DNA of 64,000 bases from Sesamum alatum (lineage: Eukaryota; Streptophyta; Magnoliopsida; Lamiales; Pedaliaceae), in assembly GCA_034509735.1 (NCBI GenBank), contig JACGWO010000006.1, positions 35,457,141-35,521,140 on the forward strand, written 5' to 3'. Shown piece by piece: positions 11,517-21,494 of this stretch. A program made the translations under genes and the position numbers. Below the pieces are notes generated by a model that searched no databases, was not told where the DNA came from, and saw only the letters and a program-made list of their open reading frames with translations. How positions within the stretch are numbered: the first letter of the stretch is position 1; the number at the start of each line of letters is the position of its first letter.

Positions 11517-13102
11517 TCATTGTAGAGTTTCTTCTTTGCCATCGCCAGTTTCCTCGTTGGGCTCTGCATGTGATGGATGAGGCGGCAACACCTGCAAGAT
11601 CATCTCCACGAAGTCATCAATTTTGTCTTCCATGCGCGAGTCACATTCCTCTATGATCTGCCAAAATGGGCAAATAGATGAATAAGTTGGCAGGGACTCA
11701 ACAACACTGAGAAAGGAACGAACTTTACAATTCTAATGCAAACCCTCATTTATATCTGACAATTTATTCTCCTGGAGGGTTAACGACATCAGAATTTATA
11801 GTGATAAGGTGCGTCCGTTGAAATCTTCCGTTGACGTGGGGTTTTTCTAGGTCTCTGTCTTACTCGGAGCTCATGCATCATACTTTAGTAAGAAAGACAG
11901 CAAACATAAAGTAAGAAGATTAAGTGAATTAACGAACGGACAAGAAGTTCTAACTCTAAGCAACAATGCCAATTTTCCGACCTTTTCTTCCTACAAAAGT
12001 AAACTGAAATCAAGGAAAAATTGCCAATGTTAATACTCACGACATAGCAGAGAAGAGTGTACCATCACTTATATTCATAACACTAATTCAATACTGTGCT
12101 AGCCGGACAACAATCTGATTGGTTTATCAACGCATTTATGCAGGCCCGAGTTATAGCATTACAAAGTGATTTAGAGTAGCTGTAATCTTTAATCAATTAC
12201 TCGAAGAAAGGGCGTGTATTGGATCAACCAGTCTATACGGGTTATGAGTTTTAGAACGCATAATACAGCAAGAGGAATGAGTACAATAATAATTACTTTC
12301 CGAGTAAGTTGCAATTGATTTTCATGAGAATGGCATTTCAATAATACCATCACCAGTTATGTGAGGAAGTTGAATAGCTAGAATTCGATAGGAATTACCG
12401 TGTAAACTTCAACCGCAGACGATGGCCTCATGTTGACAACATTAAGAATCTCAGCCTTGGCAAGGTCAAATTTTTTACACTCATCAACAAACTTATGGAT
12501 GATGTCCCTTGTTTGATTGCAAGCAGGAGTTTGTTCTAAATAATCAAAAACCTATACAAGAAACTCACAAACATTATGAGATGTTTTATTTTATAACAAT
12601 CAATCGAAAGCAAACATCCAACCTTGAATTCAGATGGTGATACTGAAGCAATAACACGAGTGGGATCTTTTCCAGCCCCTCTAGATTTCAAAAGATCAAG
12701 CACTTCACAATTCGTAAGAGCACCACCATTATGTTCAAGTCTGCAATAAACACAGATTAAAAAATCTGCCGTTAAATAAGAAACACAAATGCGTTCCAAT
12801 GAAACCTTTCTCCGAGACTCATACACAAAGAATTTCCTCCAAATTTATTTTCCTTCACATCCCACCTAATATTCTACGCCCTAGAACCCTCGAAATTTTG
12901 GGGAAAAACGGGGACTTCCGCCGACCCTAAACTCTAGAAAAATATGTCAAATGAATAATCATCATTTATGTTTTTCACAATCACTCTTTAATAAAGAACC
13001 ATCCATCCAACAGCAACCTAAATGGAAAATTTCAGCAGCGCAAAAACGCAGTTAATATTCCATTCAAACACGAGAAAATTATAACTCTACATACATCTTC
13101 AT
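11517..13102 (-). CDS. RPC9: DNA-directed RNA polymerase III subunit RPC9 (CRCP/Rpb4 family)
   Basis: Four exons on the minus strand are 13102..13095, 12740..12623, 12551..12399 and 11657..11517, all with GT-AG introns and matching phases, giving 139 residues. RPC9 forms the stalk of RNA polymerase III with RPC8 and helps transcribe tRNA and 5S rRNA genes in the nucleus. Diagnostic blocks are GGALTNCEVLDLL, GKDPTRVIASVSPSEFK, FDYLEQTPACNQTR and FDLAKAEILNVVNMRPSSAV, followed by an acidic tail (MEDKIDDFVEMILQVLP). The first coding exon is only 8 nt (ATGAAGAT); joined to the next it gives MKILEHN, the conserved start. Length is close to known plant and animal RPC9. The gene converges on the EPFL gene. 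Some first-intron or 5' UTR structure upstream remains unresolved. Confidence 0.93.
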
Positions 13103-13594
13103 AGCAAAGCTGCTCAACGCTTTATCTATGTGCGTTTTCCACCGCTACTTTTGATTGCCACGATTAATGAATTCTTACAGTAAACCGACCTGCAAAAAAC
13201 CCAACAAAGACTCCATCAAACAAAAACATAACCTACATTCAAAAATCTGGACAAAAACACAGAGGAGCTAAACATCCTACAAATTAATTCAAGAAGAATA
13301 CCCAAAGCAATCAACTTTTTCGAGTAGAAAAAGTTTAATTCACCCAATCAATGTCAAGATTTCACTTTTAACGAAAGCAACAAGTATGCGGGAGAACACA
13401 CCGTATAAGATAGCCAGTATCTTCTATCTATAAACCTAAAAGTTTCTTTCTTTTTTTTTTTTTTATTATCTAAATTAACCTTATAACAATATTATTTTTA
13501 AGGATAAATATGTAAAATAATTTACATAATAATTATTTTTTACATTTATTATTTACTCTTTTTAACTATTTTTCACATTATTCATATTTATGCA
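13103..13594. other. 5' flank of RPC9
   Basis: This probably contains the RPC9 5' UTR and promoter. A 'ttgcag' acceptor-like site on the minus strand near 13192-13197 could reflect a 5' UTR intron, which I cannot confirm. The left part, past 13450, turns strongly AT-rich. Confidence 0.4.
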
Positions 13595-14160
13595 TCTATA
13601 CTATTATATTAAGGGAGAGCACCTTTTTGGTATCTCTCCCTGCTATTTTTTTAATATTTTATTATTTTTTTCTCTTTTTCTCGACTTCTTATTTTTCTCT
13701 CTCTTCTCAACTTTTCATTTTTCCTCTTATCAACTTTCACATCTCTTTTTCTTCTCTCATTGTCTTTCATTATTTTCTCATTTTTTTTATATTTTTAATA
13801 TTTTTAATCTAATTAATGTATTTTTAAAAAAATAATTATTTCTTTAAAAATTTAAATTAATTGTGCACACACATTTTAGTGTGCCATATATCTCCCACCC
13901 CACTATCTCCAATTATAAACCTACCTTTGTAAATAATTATTTAGTGTTAGCTATTTTTATTTTTCTTTCTCTCACTTCAAACTTTTCTCTTTCAAAATTA
14001 TATATTTTTATATCAATTATTTTTATATTATTATTTTGTCTTAATATTTATTTAATCTCTCAAATACATTTCAATATTATACTTATTTTGTTTTATTTAT
14101 AAAAAAAATTAATTAAATATTTTTACACGAATGTGCCACGTACCTCAATTATTAATTACT
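13595..14160 (+). mobile_element. Possible Helitron 5' end and eroded body
   Basis: The block starts A|TCTATACTATTATATTAAGGGAG, a typical Helitron 5' terminus. Within it a 'cacacattttagtgtg' hairpin resembles the 3' hairpin at 927-944, but no CTAG end follows it. The right limit is approximate. Confidence 0.4.
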
Positions 14161-14777
14161 TTTCACATTGTATTGTTTCCGGGCATCACCCAAGACCAAC
14201 AGACAAATTGTTCACCATTTCAATAGACGAATTAGAATCATTTGTTTAAAGGCAGTCCTACATCGGCCCAATTTTAAGCCCGATTGAAAGGAATTGGATT
14301 ATAATTAGTAACAGAAAATTCTGAAAAATATTTAGATAAAATCGAAGATAAACGAACACTAGTTTTCTATCTTTTTTTTTTTTTTTTGGATGTTGTTGAT
14401 GAAGCGGAAGCAATTGAAGGTAAAAGACAACGAGAACACGTTTCCAATATTTTTGAAAAACTTGAGATTGATAATAAAATAAATTATTGTTGAATTATTC
14501 TCTTAACAGAATTATCAGTTATTTAAAAGAGAAGAGTCATACTCTTAGTTTAGGTAAAACATGCTTGAAACTGACTAAAATTTGGACCGTCTCAAAAGGC
14601 CATGAGATTTGATCCAAAGTTACCCTACCAAGCTAGCAATAATCCGAAAAAATAGTGTGAGGTGTTTGATTCTCCTCTCGAAGAAAAATGAAACGATGGG
14701 TAGATCGTCTTATAATTCCAATCAGATGAAAAAATCATGGTTGTTTGAAGTTTTGCTGCAATCCCTACTAAATAATA

Positions 14778-15200
14778 GGGTAAATTACATCTATCTGGTC
14801 TAAGGTTTGACGTAACTACAAATACTTCTTTATTGTTCGAAAAATTACAAATACCCCCCCTGAGGTTTGTAACTTTCAACCAAAGGCTTAAAATTGACCA
14901 TTTTGTCCTTGATTTTTTTGTTAAATTATAGAAAATCAGTCGAGGCAAATTGCATTATTAACTTCTTTATGTAAAAAACTTAAGAACTTCTCTCTCCGCA
15001 TTGTAGTCCAAAAAAATTCAAAGAATTTAAAAATTAAATAAAATATATAAGGGCATTTTGGTCGGTTCACTCATAAAAATGGATGGAAATGGATTATTTG
15101 TTATACGGTTACAAACCTCAGGGGTATTTGTAATTTTTCAAACAACGAGAGGGTATTTATAATTACGTCAAACCTCAAGAGAAGTAGTTGTAATTTACCC
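14778..15200 (+). repeat. MITE family A, full copy with perfect 9-bp target duplication
   Basis: Flanking taaataata occurs on both sides (14769-14777 and 15201-15209) without mismatch. The termini are GGGTAAATTAC and GTAATTTACCC. It sits about 170 bases downstream of the chlorophyllase stop region. Confidence 0.95.
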
Positions 15201-15367
15201 TAAATAATAATATTTTCATAAAACCCCTTTGATTATTATACCCACAATCATGTAGTACAAATCTAGCAAAAGAAGTACACTAATCTTACCCAAGAAAGAA
15301 AGGGAAAAAACATCATAGTAAAATTACATTTTCTTGCCACATATTACTCTTGAACTCCTCTTTCTTG

Positions 15368-16682
15368 TCACACTTGAAACTCAACCCTTTGAAGGTCAAC
15401 AGGAAGCCCTCCGTGCCCTTCTCTTATATCCACAAGATCCCTTGAATTCCCTCCCAAATAAGCTTTCAAGAATGCAACTAAAGCCCCCCAACAAACCTCC
15501 TCATTGCCTCCCTACACTCCCCATTCTTGCACAAACAATACGTCGCCTTCCCTCGTATCCCTTTAGTATCATCGTCCAACACGTCTAGATGTCCGTAATC
15601 CTTGACCACAAAATAGTACGCTGGTCTGCAGCATTCTTTGTAGAAGTCCTCGTGATTCACCCCTTTTGGAGCACAGGCTGGGAAAAAAGCATTCCGTTTC
15701 ACTTCTCCCAATCCCGACCCAATCACTAGCACTCCCACACCATCAAGATTGAACGAGTGTGGGGTGTAAGTGAGGACCGGAGGGGGAGTTTGTTTTCCTA
15801 CGTCCAAGCCATCAACCGGATCGATGCCTATCAGGGCCGACAACTTTAGGGACTTGGTTAGAGCCAATGCAAATGCGACTTTTCCGCCACGGCTGTGGCC
15901 TGCTAGTCCTAGTTTGCTCAAGTTTGGCTCAACATGAGGTGGGAGGAAATGGGATAGTCCTTCGGACAGCCAAGTGCTTATTTCAGCCGTGATCTTTATT
16001 TCTTCGGTTGCATCGGCCCCTGCTACGGAATATAACTGTCGCAAAACAAAGTTAAATGTATTTATATGAACAAATATAAAGCAACAATTCAAGAATCTTG
16101 TTGTCGGAAAATTCTTATCCAAACCAGCAGCAGAAAGTTCAAGAATCTTGACATAAACTAAATCGAACTTGTTCTTTGTACCTAAACTATGCATTGTAAA
16201 TTGTTGTTCCTAGTAAGAATACCACAAAATTCTTCTAGAATCTTTTGTTAGAAAATTGCACGACAGACAGTGAAACGTGTACAAACAATTTTTATGTAAT
16301 ATTTCGAGACTTCAACATTTCTAAATATGATTTCCGAGATATATAAACCAAAGGGATTGAATTGAATGTAAAGAATCCGACAAACAGTAACTAAAACATG
16401 AGCGAAAAGCAAAAAAGAAACCTGCGGGGCAACAACGACGAAACCATGTGAAGCAATGTGTCGGATAAGCTGAGAGTAGAAAGAGTTGTAAAGAAGATAG
16501 CCATGAAGGAACAACAGTACTGGGAAAAACCCTGTTTCTGAAGGGCTGCAAATCAAGAGTGGCCTTGGCGGATTACACCCATTTCTGTCGCACACCCGTG
16601 GCTCAACTTTGATTAACGTAGTCGTGTAGTTCCCGATGTCGAAAACGTCTGTGGAAGTGGGAATTGTGGTTGAAGAATTCAT
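15368..16682 (-). CDS. CLH: Chlorophyllase, with a 1-base frameshift near the 3' end
   Basis: The enzyme removes the phytol tail of chlorophyll to give chlorophyllide. Exon 1 is 16682..16422 and exon 2 starts at 16035, joined in phase 0 at VVVAPQ|LYSVAG. The alpha/beta-hydrolase serine motif GHSRGG spans residues 133-138 (Ser135). The usual triad partners are Asp159 in IGIDPVDG and His236 in DYGHLD. As read, the frame ends at 15478, just after RRFVGG. One base longer in the G6 run (15484-15489) would let the frame continue about 38 residues into a typical C-terminus (VAFLKAYLGG) ending at 15368. All three catalytic residues precede the break. There is no plastid transit peptide of obvious type. 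It is either a sequencing or assembly error or a recently truncated gene. No second chlorophyllase is nearby. Confidence 0.9.
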
Positions 16683-17283
16683 GTTGTCTGAATTTTGCTT
16701 CTCCTTCTTGTGAAGTAATATTTTTGGTTGCAGATTAAGGGATAACGAAGTTATGAATGGCCCTTAAAGCCCCACTTGCTCTGTTGTGTAGTTAGTGGGA
16801 ACACATGAATTTTGCGACTAGATATGGGTTTTGGGTCGTGCTAGAACTTGCTTCATTTCGAGGTGTGTTTTGCAAGAATTTGTGAGATTTAGTTTAAGTG
16901 GTAAAGATTGAAATTTCATAACTAAACGAGGAAATATGATTTCTCATTATGGTTTATTATTATAGTTAAAAATAAAAAATTGTAGCGGATATTAATTAAT
17001 TACAGTACGCGACGGCTATTAATCGTTATTTCTGCAAGCGAGGTTGAAACATTTGTTATAACAAAAAACTATGATAAATACTTTAGTCAGGTAAAACCAT
17101 AGTGAATATATATTAATCATTTTGTCTAACCATGGTAAATACTATTATTTTGCTACAAGTTTTAAGCCATACAGAATAATTATTATTTTTCTATTTTTTG
17201 GAATGTAATGACAAAAATCTTGTCTACAGAAGTTGTAAAGGGTTCATTGGTGACAACTATATATTGTGAAAAATATAAAATAT
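16683..17283. other. Upstream region of chlorophyllase and spacer
   Basis: It holds the putative promoter and 5' UTR of the chlorophyllase gene (roughly to 16850) and AT-rich spacer. No clear TATA box or gene was seen. Confidence 0.45.
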
Positions 17284-18047
17284 GATTAAATACAATTACC
17301 ATCCTTAAAATATTTATCCTACATCAATTACCCCTAAAGTATTAAAAACTTAAACCCTCATGACCTTCTAACTCCTTTAATTTTTAAATTTAAAATGTCC
17401 ATTTCACCTTTAGCAAAATTTGCTTTCTAAAAAAAATTAAAGATTTTCAAAATACCAAAACCAATTTTTGTCGAAATTTTATCTAATTCTAGTTTCACTA
17501 GTTCATCGAGCTTTTTTTATTTTTTATGATTCTAAAGTATTTGGAGGTAATTTTATTTTACTTCACTTATTTGTCAAACCATGCAAGTGAAAAATAAATT
17601 TATACATGCATATAATTACCATATATATTGATTGTATATTTTTTATTAATTCATTAGCCCTTTCGATTTTATTAATTGTATATTATTTTTAAATATATAT
17701 ATATATATATATATGCATGTATAAATTTATTTATAATTTGGTTTGACAAACAAGTGAAATTAAAATAAAATTAGCTCCAAGTACTTTAGAATTATGAAAA
17801 TAAAAAGAGCTCGATGAAAGAGTGAAACTAGAATTAGACAGAGCTTCGACAAAGGTGATTTTGATATTTTATAAATTCCTTTAAATCTTTTTTCATAAAG
17901 TAATTTTTAGTAAGGATAAAATTGACTTTCTAAACTTAAAAAGTAAAGGAGTTAGAAGGTTAAGGATTTTTTTTGAAAATTTTAATACTTTAGGTGGATA
18001 ATTAATGTGGGGTGGATACTTTAAAGATTATAATTGGATTTAACCCT
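17284..18047. repeat. Long foldback element with perfect 9-bp target duplication
   Basis: Two arms of about 340-350 bases (roughly 17284-17630 and 17700-18047) are inverted copies of each other. Matching landmarks include 'cttctaactccttt' and its complement, the 'ctagtttcac' and 'gtgaaactag' pair, and the 'tttgtcaaacca' and 'tggtttgacaaa' pair. The centre is a TA repeat (17694-17714). Flanks ataaaatat (17275-17283 and 18048-18056) are identical. It is non-coding; a Mutator-like foldback is the likely origin. Confidence 0.88.
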
Positions 18048-18424
18048 ATAAAATATAAGAGATGCAGACACTAAAAATACTTGTTCTTGAAATTTTGTAT
18101 ATCCTTTCCCATAAGGATAATATTATCCGTGTATCGTTTCTCTACAATATCTTAAAATTTTATTTTTTTAAAGATGGGAGAAAATTTATGAGGCCCCGTT
18201 TACTTTGAGAACCATATCAAATGAGTAATAGTATTATTTTGAACTAAATGAATGATAAAAAAAAATCTTGTATTAATTGTAAGGCGTTTACATGTATTAC
18301 TGAAATCAGATAAAATCTGTCAATTGTTTAGTTTTATGCATTACATATTTTTAATGGTAAAATTACACATTAGTCCTTTTAGTACAAATTATAGAAACAA
18401 CCATTTTCTCCCAAACTTTGTGAT

Positions 18425-18790
18425 GGTGTAAGATTCGGGAGGTTGTTGATCTAAGCACGGTGACTCGAAACGATGTCGCGAGGCAAATAACTCTTGTAAA
18501 CTCTTCCAAAAGTAACAAAAGTAACTTGTACAAAAATGAATATCAGATCCCTTTACAAAGGATTTCACCCCCTATTTATAGTAAATTACATGGGGTGAAA
18601 GTACAATATCGTCCTTCAACCGTTGTCAATCCAACGGCCTAGATTTAACTGCTAGGGGCGCCTTGGTAATTTGGCATCACCCCACTACTTTTTAACTTCT
18701 CCTAATAACCGCTATGGCATAATCGTAAACTTTTTTACATTCGAGGGTATTTTGGTAATTTGCCTAGTCTAATATTTCCTAGCACTATCA
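18425..18790 (-). mobile_element. LTR fragment (LTR type 2)
   Basis: The fragment shares 'cctatttatagtaaat', 'ggggcgc.ttggtaatttgg', 'accccacta' and 'ggcat..ttggtaattt' segments with 28300-28640. On the minus strand the first segment reads as a TATA box (ACTATAAATAGG), so the LTR points left. No internal sequence adjoins it. Confidence 0.5.
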
Positions 18791-18999
18791 ATTTGTTTTT
18801 TATTTTAAAGGGGTCCAAAAAGTTATTTGTATGCCCTAATTTCGCACTACAAATTTCGCAATATAAGTAGTTTGCTTATATTCTGTGTTCTATTGGATTT
18901 GTTATTTTCGTTTCCTTTAAATTTTGCTTGGAAAATTTGTTCCGTTTTTTGCTTTGGTTTTTCTTTTGCAAAATTGGGTTTCTACATTCATTAATTTTT

Positions 19000-20021
19000 G
19001 GCTTAATTGTATAAAACCTCCCTGTATTTTAAAAATTGCTAAAAATTCCCTTGTATTTTAAAAAATAGGCAAAAAAAAACCCCTATGTTTTTATTAAATG
19101 CAGCTTACTTGTCCCTCTACGTTAAATGGACTTAACAACATTAACTTTTCCTGCATAGGACCGTTATACCCTTTTTATTATATATTATTTTCTTAATTTA
19201 ATGATCGTTGGATCTTCTTGATTATATAATAATCGTCAGATCGAATTAATTAATCACAACCACTGGATCTTAAAAAATTAAAGGTCTAGATTCAACAAAT
19301 TATTTATTTTATCTTATATATAATAATTAAAAATATAAAAAATAAATTATTTATTTTATATATAAAAACTAAAAAATAAAAACCCTGCTCCCTACCCACC
19401 CCCACCCCCCTGCTACCCCCTACCCCACCTTCGCCGCCTACCCCCCTCCCCATCCCCGCCGTCCCCACCCCTGCAGATAAGGGGCGACGACGCCGTCTCC
19501 CCGAACTCTAACGACGTCGTCGTCGCCCTTCTGTTAGGCAGCGGCGATCGTTGCCCCTGCAGATAGGGGCAATGCCGCCCCCACAGATGGCGACGGCGAC
19601 GTTGCCCAGACAATAGAAAGCTCCGTCGTCCCCAGTTTTTTATAATTTTATTTAATTATTTTAATTATTTTTTATTAAATATATGTGTTAGTTAATTAAG
19701 AATAATTTTAGATAATTAAATATATTTAAGAATAAATTTATTTATATTTTTATGAGAGATGAAATTGTAAAAAGAATATGGTAATTTAAATATAATATAG
19801 GGGTATTTCAATCAATTTATGATTAAAAAAAGGTCAAAACACTTCAAAAATCAAGTCCAAATGTACTTCAGGCACGTGCACCACACTTTCCGTTAATTTC
19901 TAACGGAAGGGGGGTTTTATGTTGAATTTATTAAAACACGGGGTTTTTTTTGTCTATTTTCAAAACACATGGGGGGTTTAGCGATTTTGCAAAAACACAG
20001 GGGGTAAATTAAATTTTAGCC
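19000..20021. repeat. Mutator-like non-autonomous element with GC-rich cargo
   Basis: It starts GGCTTAATTGTATAAAACC and ends AAATTAAATTTTAGCC. The terminal inverted repeats extend over several related segments such as 'attttaaaaattgctaaa' at the left and 'tttagcgattttgcaaaa' at the right. Flanks ttaattttt (18991-18999 and 20022-20030) are identical, a 9-bp target duplication. The interior at about 19385-19630 is far richer in G+C than its surroundings and may be captured host DNA. Confidence 0.85.
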
Positions 20022-20149
20022 TTAATTTTTGTATTAGCTAAATTTGTAAAACATATGCGGAAAATTTCTATAAAATTTGCGAAAATATGCGAAAGTTGAC
20101 TAATTTAGGTAAGTGAATTTTTCAATAATGCCAGTTACCACCATGAGCG

Positions 20150-20635
20150 CAATTTCAACATGATGGGGGTGTAACCCAATTTATTATTAAAAGACCAAAA
20201 TACCCCTGAAAAGGACCAAAACCACCTAAAAGCCCTTGGATCCGTGCACAGCCCAGTCGACCCGACCCAGACCAGCGACCCGAACTGTACCTGGTGCTAG
20301 GTGTCCAAAATCTGGACCCTTGGAAAGAGACAACTCAAGTTTAGAGATGATGTCACGTGAACCAGGCAAGTACATACACTTGGTGCTATAAATATTCCTA
20401 CCCCACAACATTTAAGGTAAGTGATTTCTAGTGATATTCGACCATACTATTCTACCGAATCGCCAAATTACCATCTCGATCAATGTCTGATTTAAGCATC
20501 GGAGGGTCTAACGTGCTTATTTCTTCTCAAGTTACTAGTCTGGGGAACCCACCAGATCGCACACAGAGGTACTCAGCAAGGTGACCACGTGTGATCGAGT
20601 GAAACAACCCGGATCACAACAATTGGTTGGTTGTA
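20150..20635 (+). mobile_element. LTR fragment or solo LTR (LTR type 1)
   Basis: Second copy of the LTR described at 8041-8470. It carries a TATA box ('gctataaatattcc'), 'taagcatcggagggtc' about 100 bases downstream, and the terminal 'acccggatcacaac'. Boundaries are approximate. Confidence 0.6.
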
Positions 20636-21494
20636 TTATTCTTAAAATAAGTTATACCTGCTTGAATAAGAAAATTAATACATATTAATGCAATATTTAC
20701 TTTGTTGTAGGTATAAAATTAGAATTTTGTATTAAATATTGTTACATTAGGATAAGTTATATAACTTATTTAATACAAATTTTAATTTTATACTAGACCT
20801 CCATACAACAAAATAAATATTGTATTAACATATACTAATTTTCTTATTCAAGTTAATACATCGCAATTAGCAACACCATAAATTAAATAATCATTAAAAG
20901 TTAATAAAATTACATTTTTACTTTAGTCGAAATTTGATTTTGGAACAGGAGTATGTTGAGAGAAGTTGGTTTGTCCCACAAAAACAATGAAAAATGAAAT
21001 TAAGTACCCAAAAAGATAGATGTTGTAATAATACACAAGTGCTAATTATAGATGAAGACAAATCATATTCCCATCTAAAGGCAACCTTAATCTAAGCCCC
21101 CCAATAGCCACTATAAAGACAGAAAAAGGCCACATGAACAATGATCACATAGAATCAAGATCACTTCTTTGTCTTCCGCAGCTCTTTTACTCAAATTGGA
21201 ATTTCCCAATCCTTTTTGACCAAAAGTCCAAATAATAAAAAAAAGAAAAAAGGAAAGGAACAAAGACTTGAATCACATGGGATTTTGTAGCTTTTTTTCT
21301 CCTTCACTTTAATGATATTACAAAAATAAAAACACACAAATCTCCAAGTGAAAAAGGACCCCATTTTCATAACTTACACAAACTTTACTTCACTCTCTTT
21401 ACCATTCCCCCACCCAAATTTCAAAAACAAATGGTTAGTTCCTTCAAGTCCTCCCATTACATTCTTGTACCCCTACAACTTTGAACAAACATCA
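20636..21494. other. Spacer and 3' flank of the FORKED-like gene
   Basis: No gene is seen. An imperfect inverted pair around 20685-20860 ('cttgaataagaaaattaata' and a complementary 'tactaattttcttattcaag') suggests one more small foldback element. The right part should include the 3' UTR of the downstream minus-strand gene. Confidence 0.45.

Noticed and set aside
13590..13835. Phe/Leu-rich frames
   Set aside because: They reflect T-rich transposon-like DNA; overlapping frames are equally open.
19413..19613. Arg/Gly-rich minus-strand frame in the GC-rich block
   Set aside because: It lies inside the Mutator-like element and is compositionally driven; kept only as possible captured DNA.
8041..20635. 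A single 12-kb LTR retrotransposon bounded by the two type 1 LTRs
   Set aside because: The interval holds intact EPFL, RPC9 and chlorophyllase genes and no gag-pol sequence.
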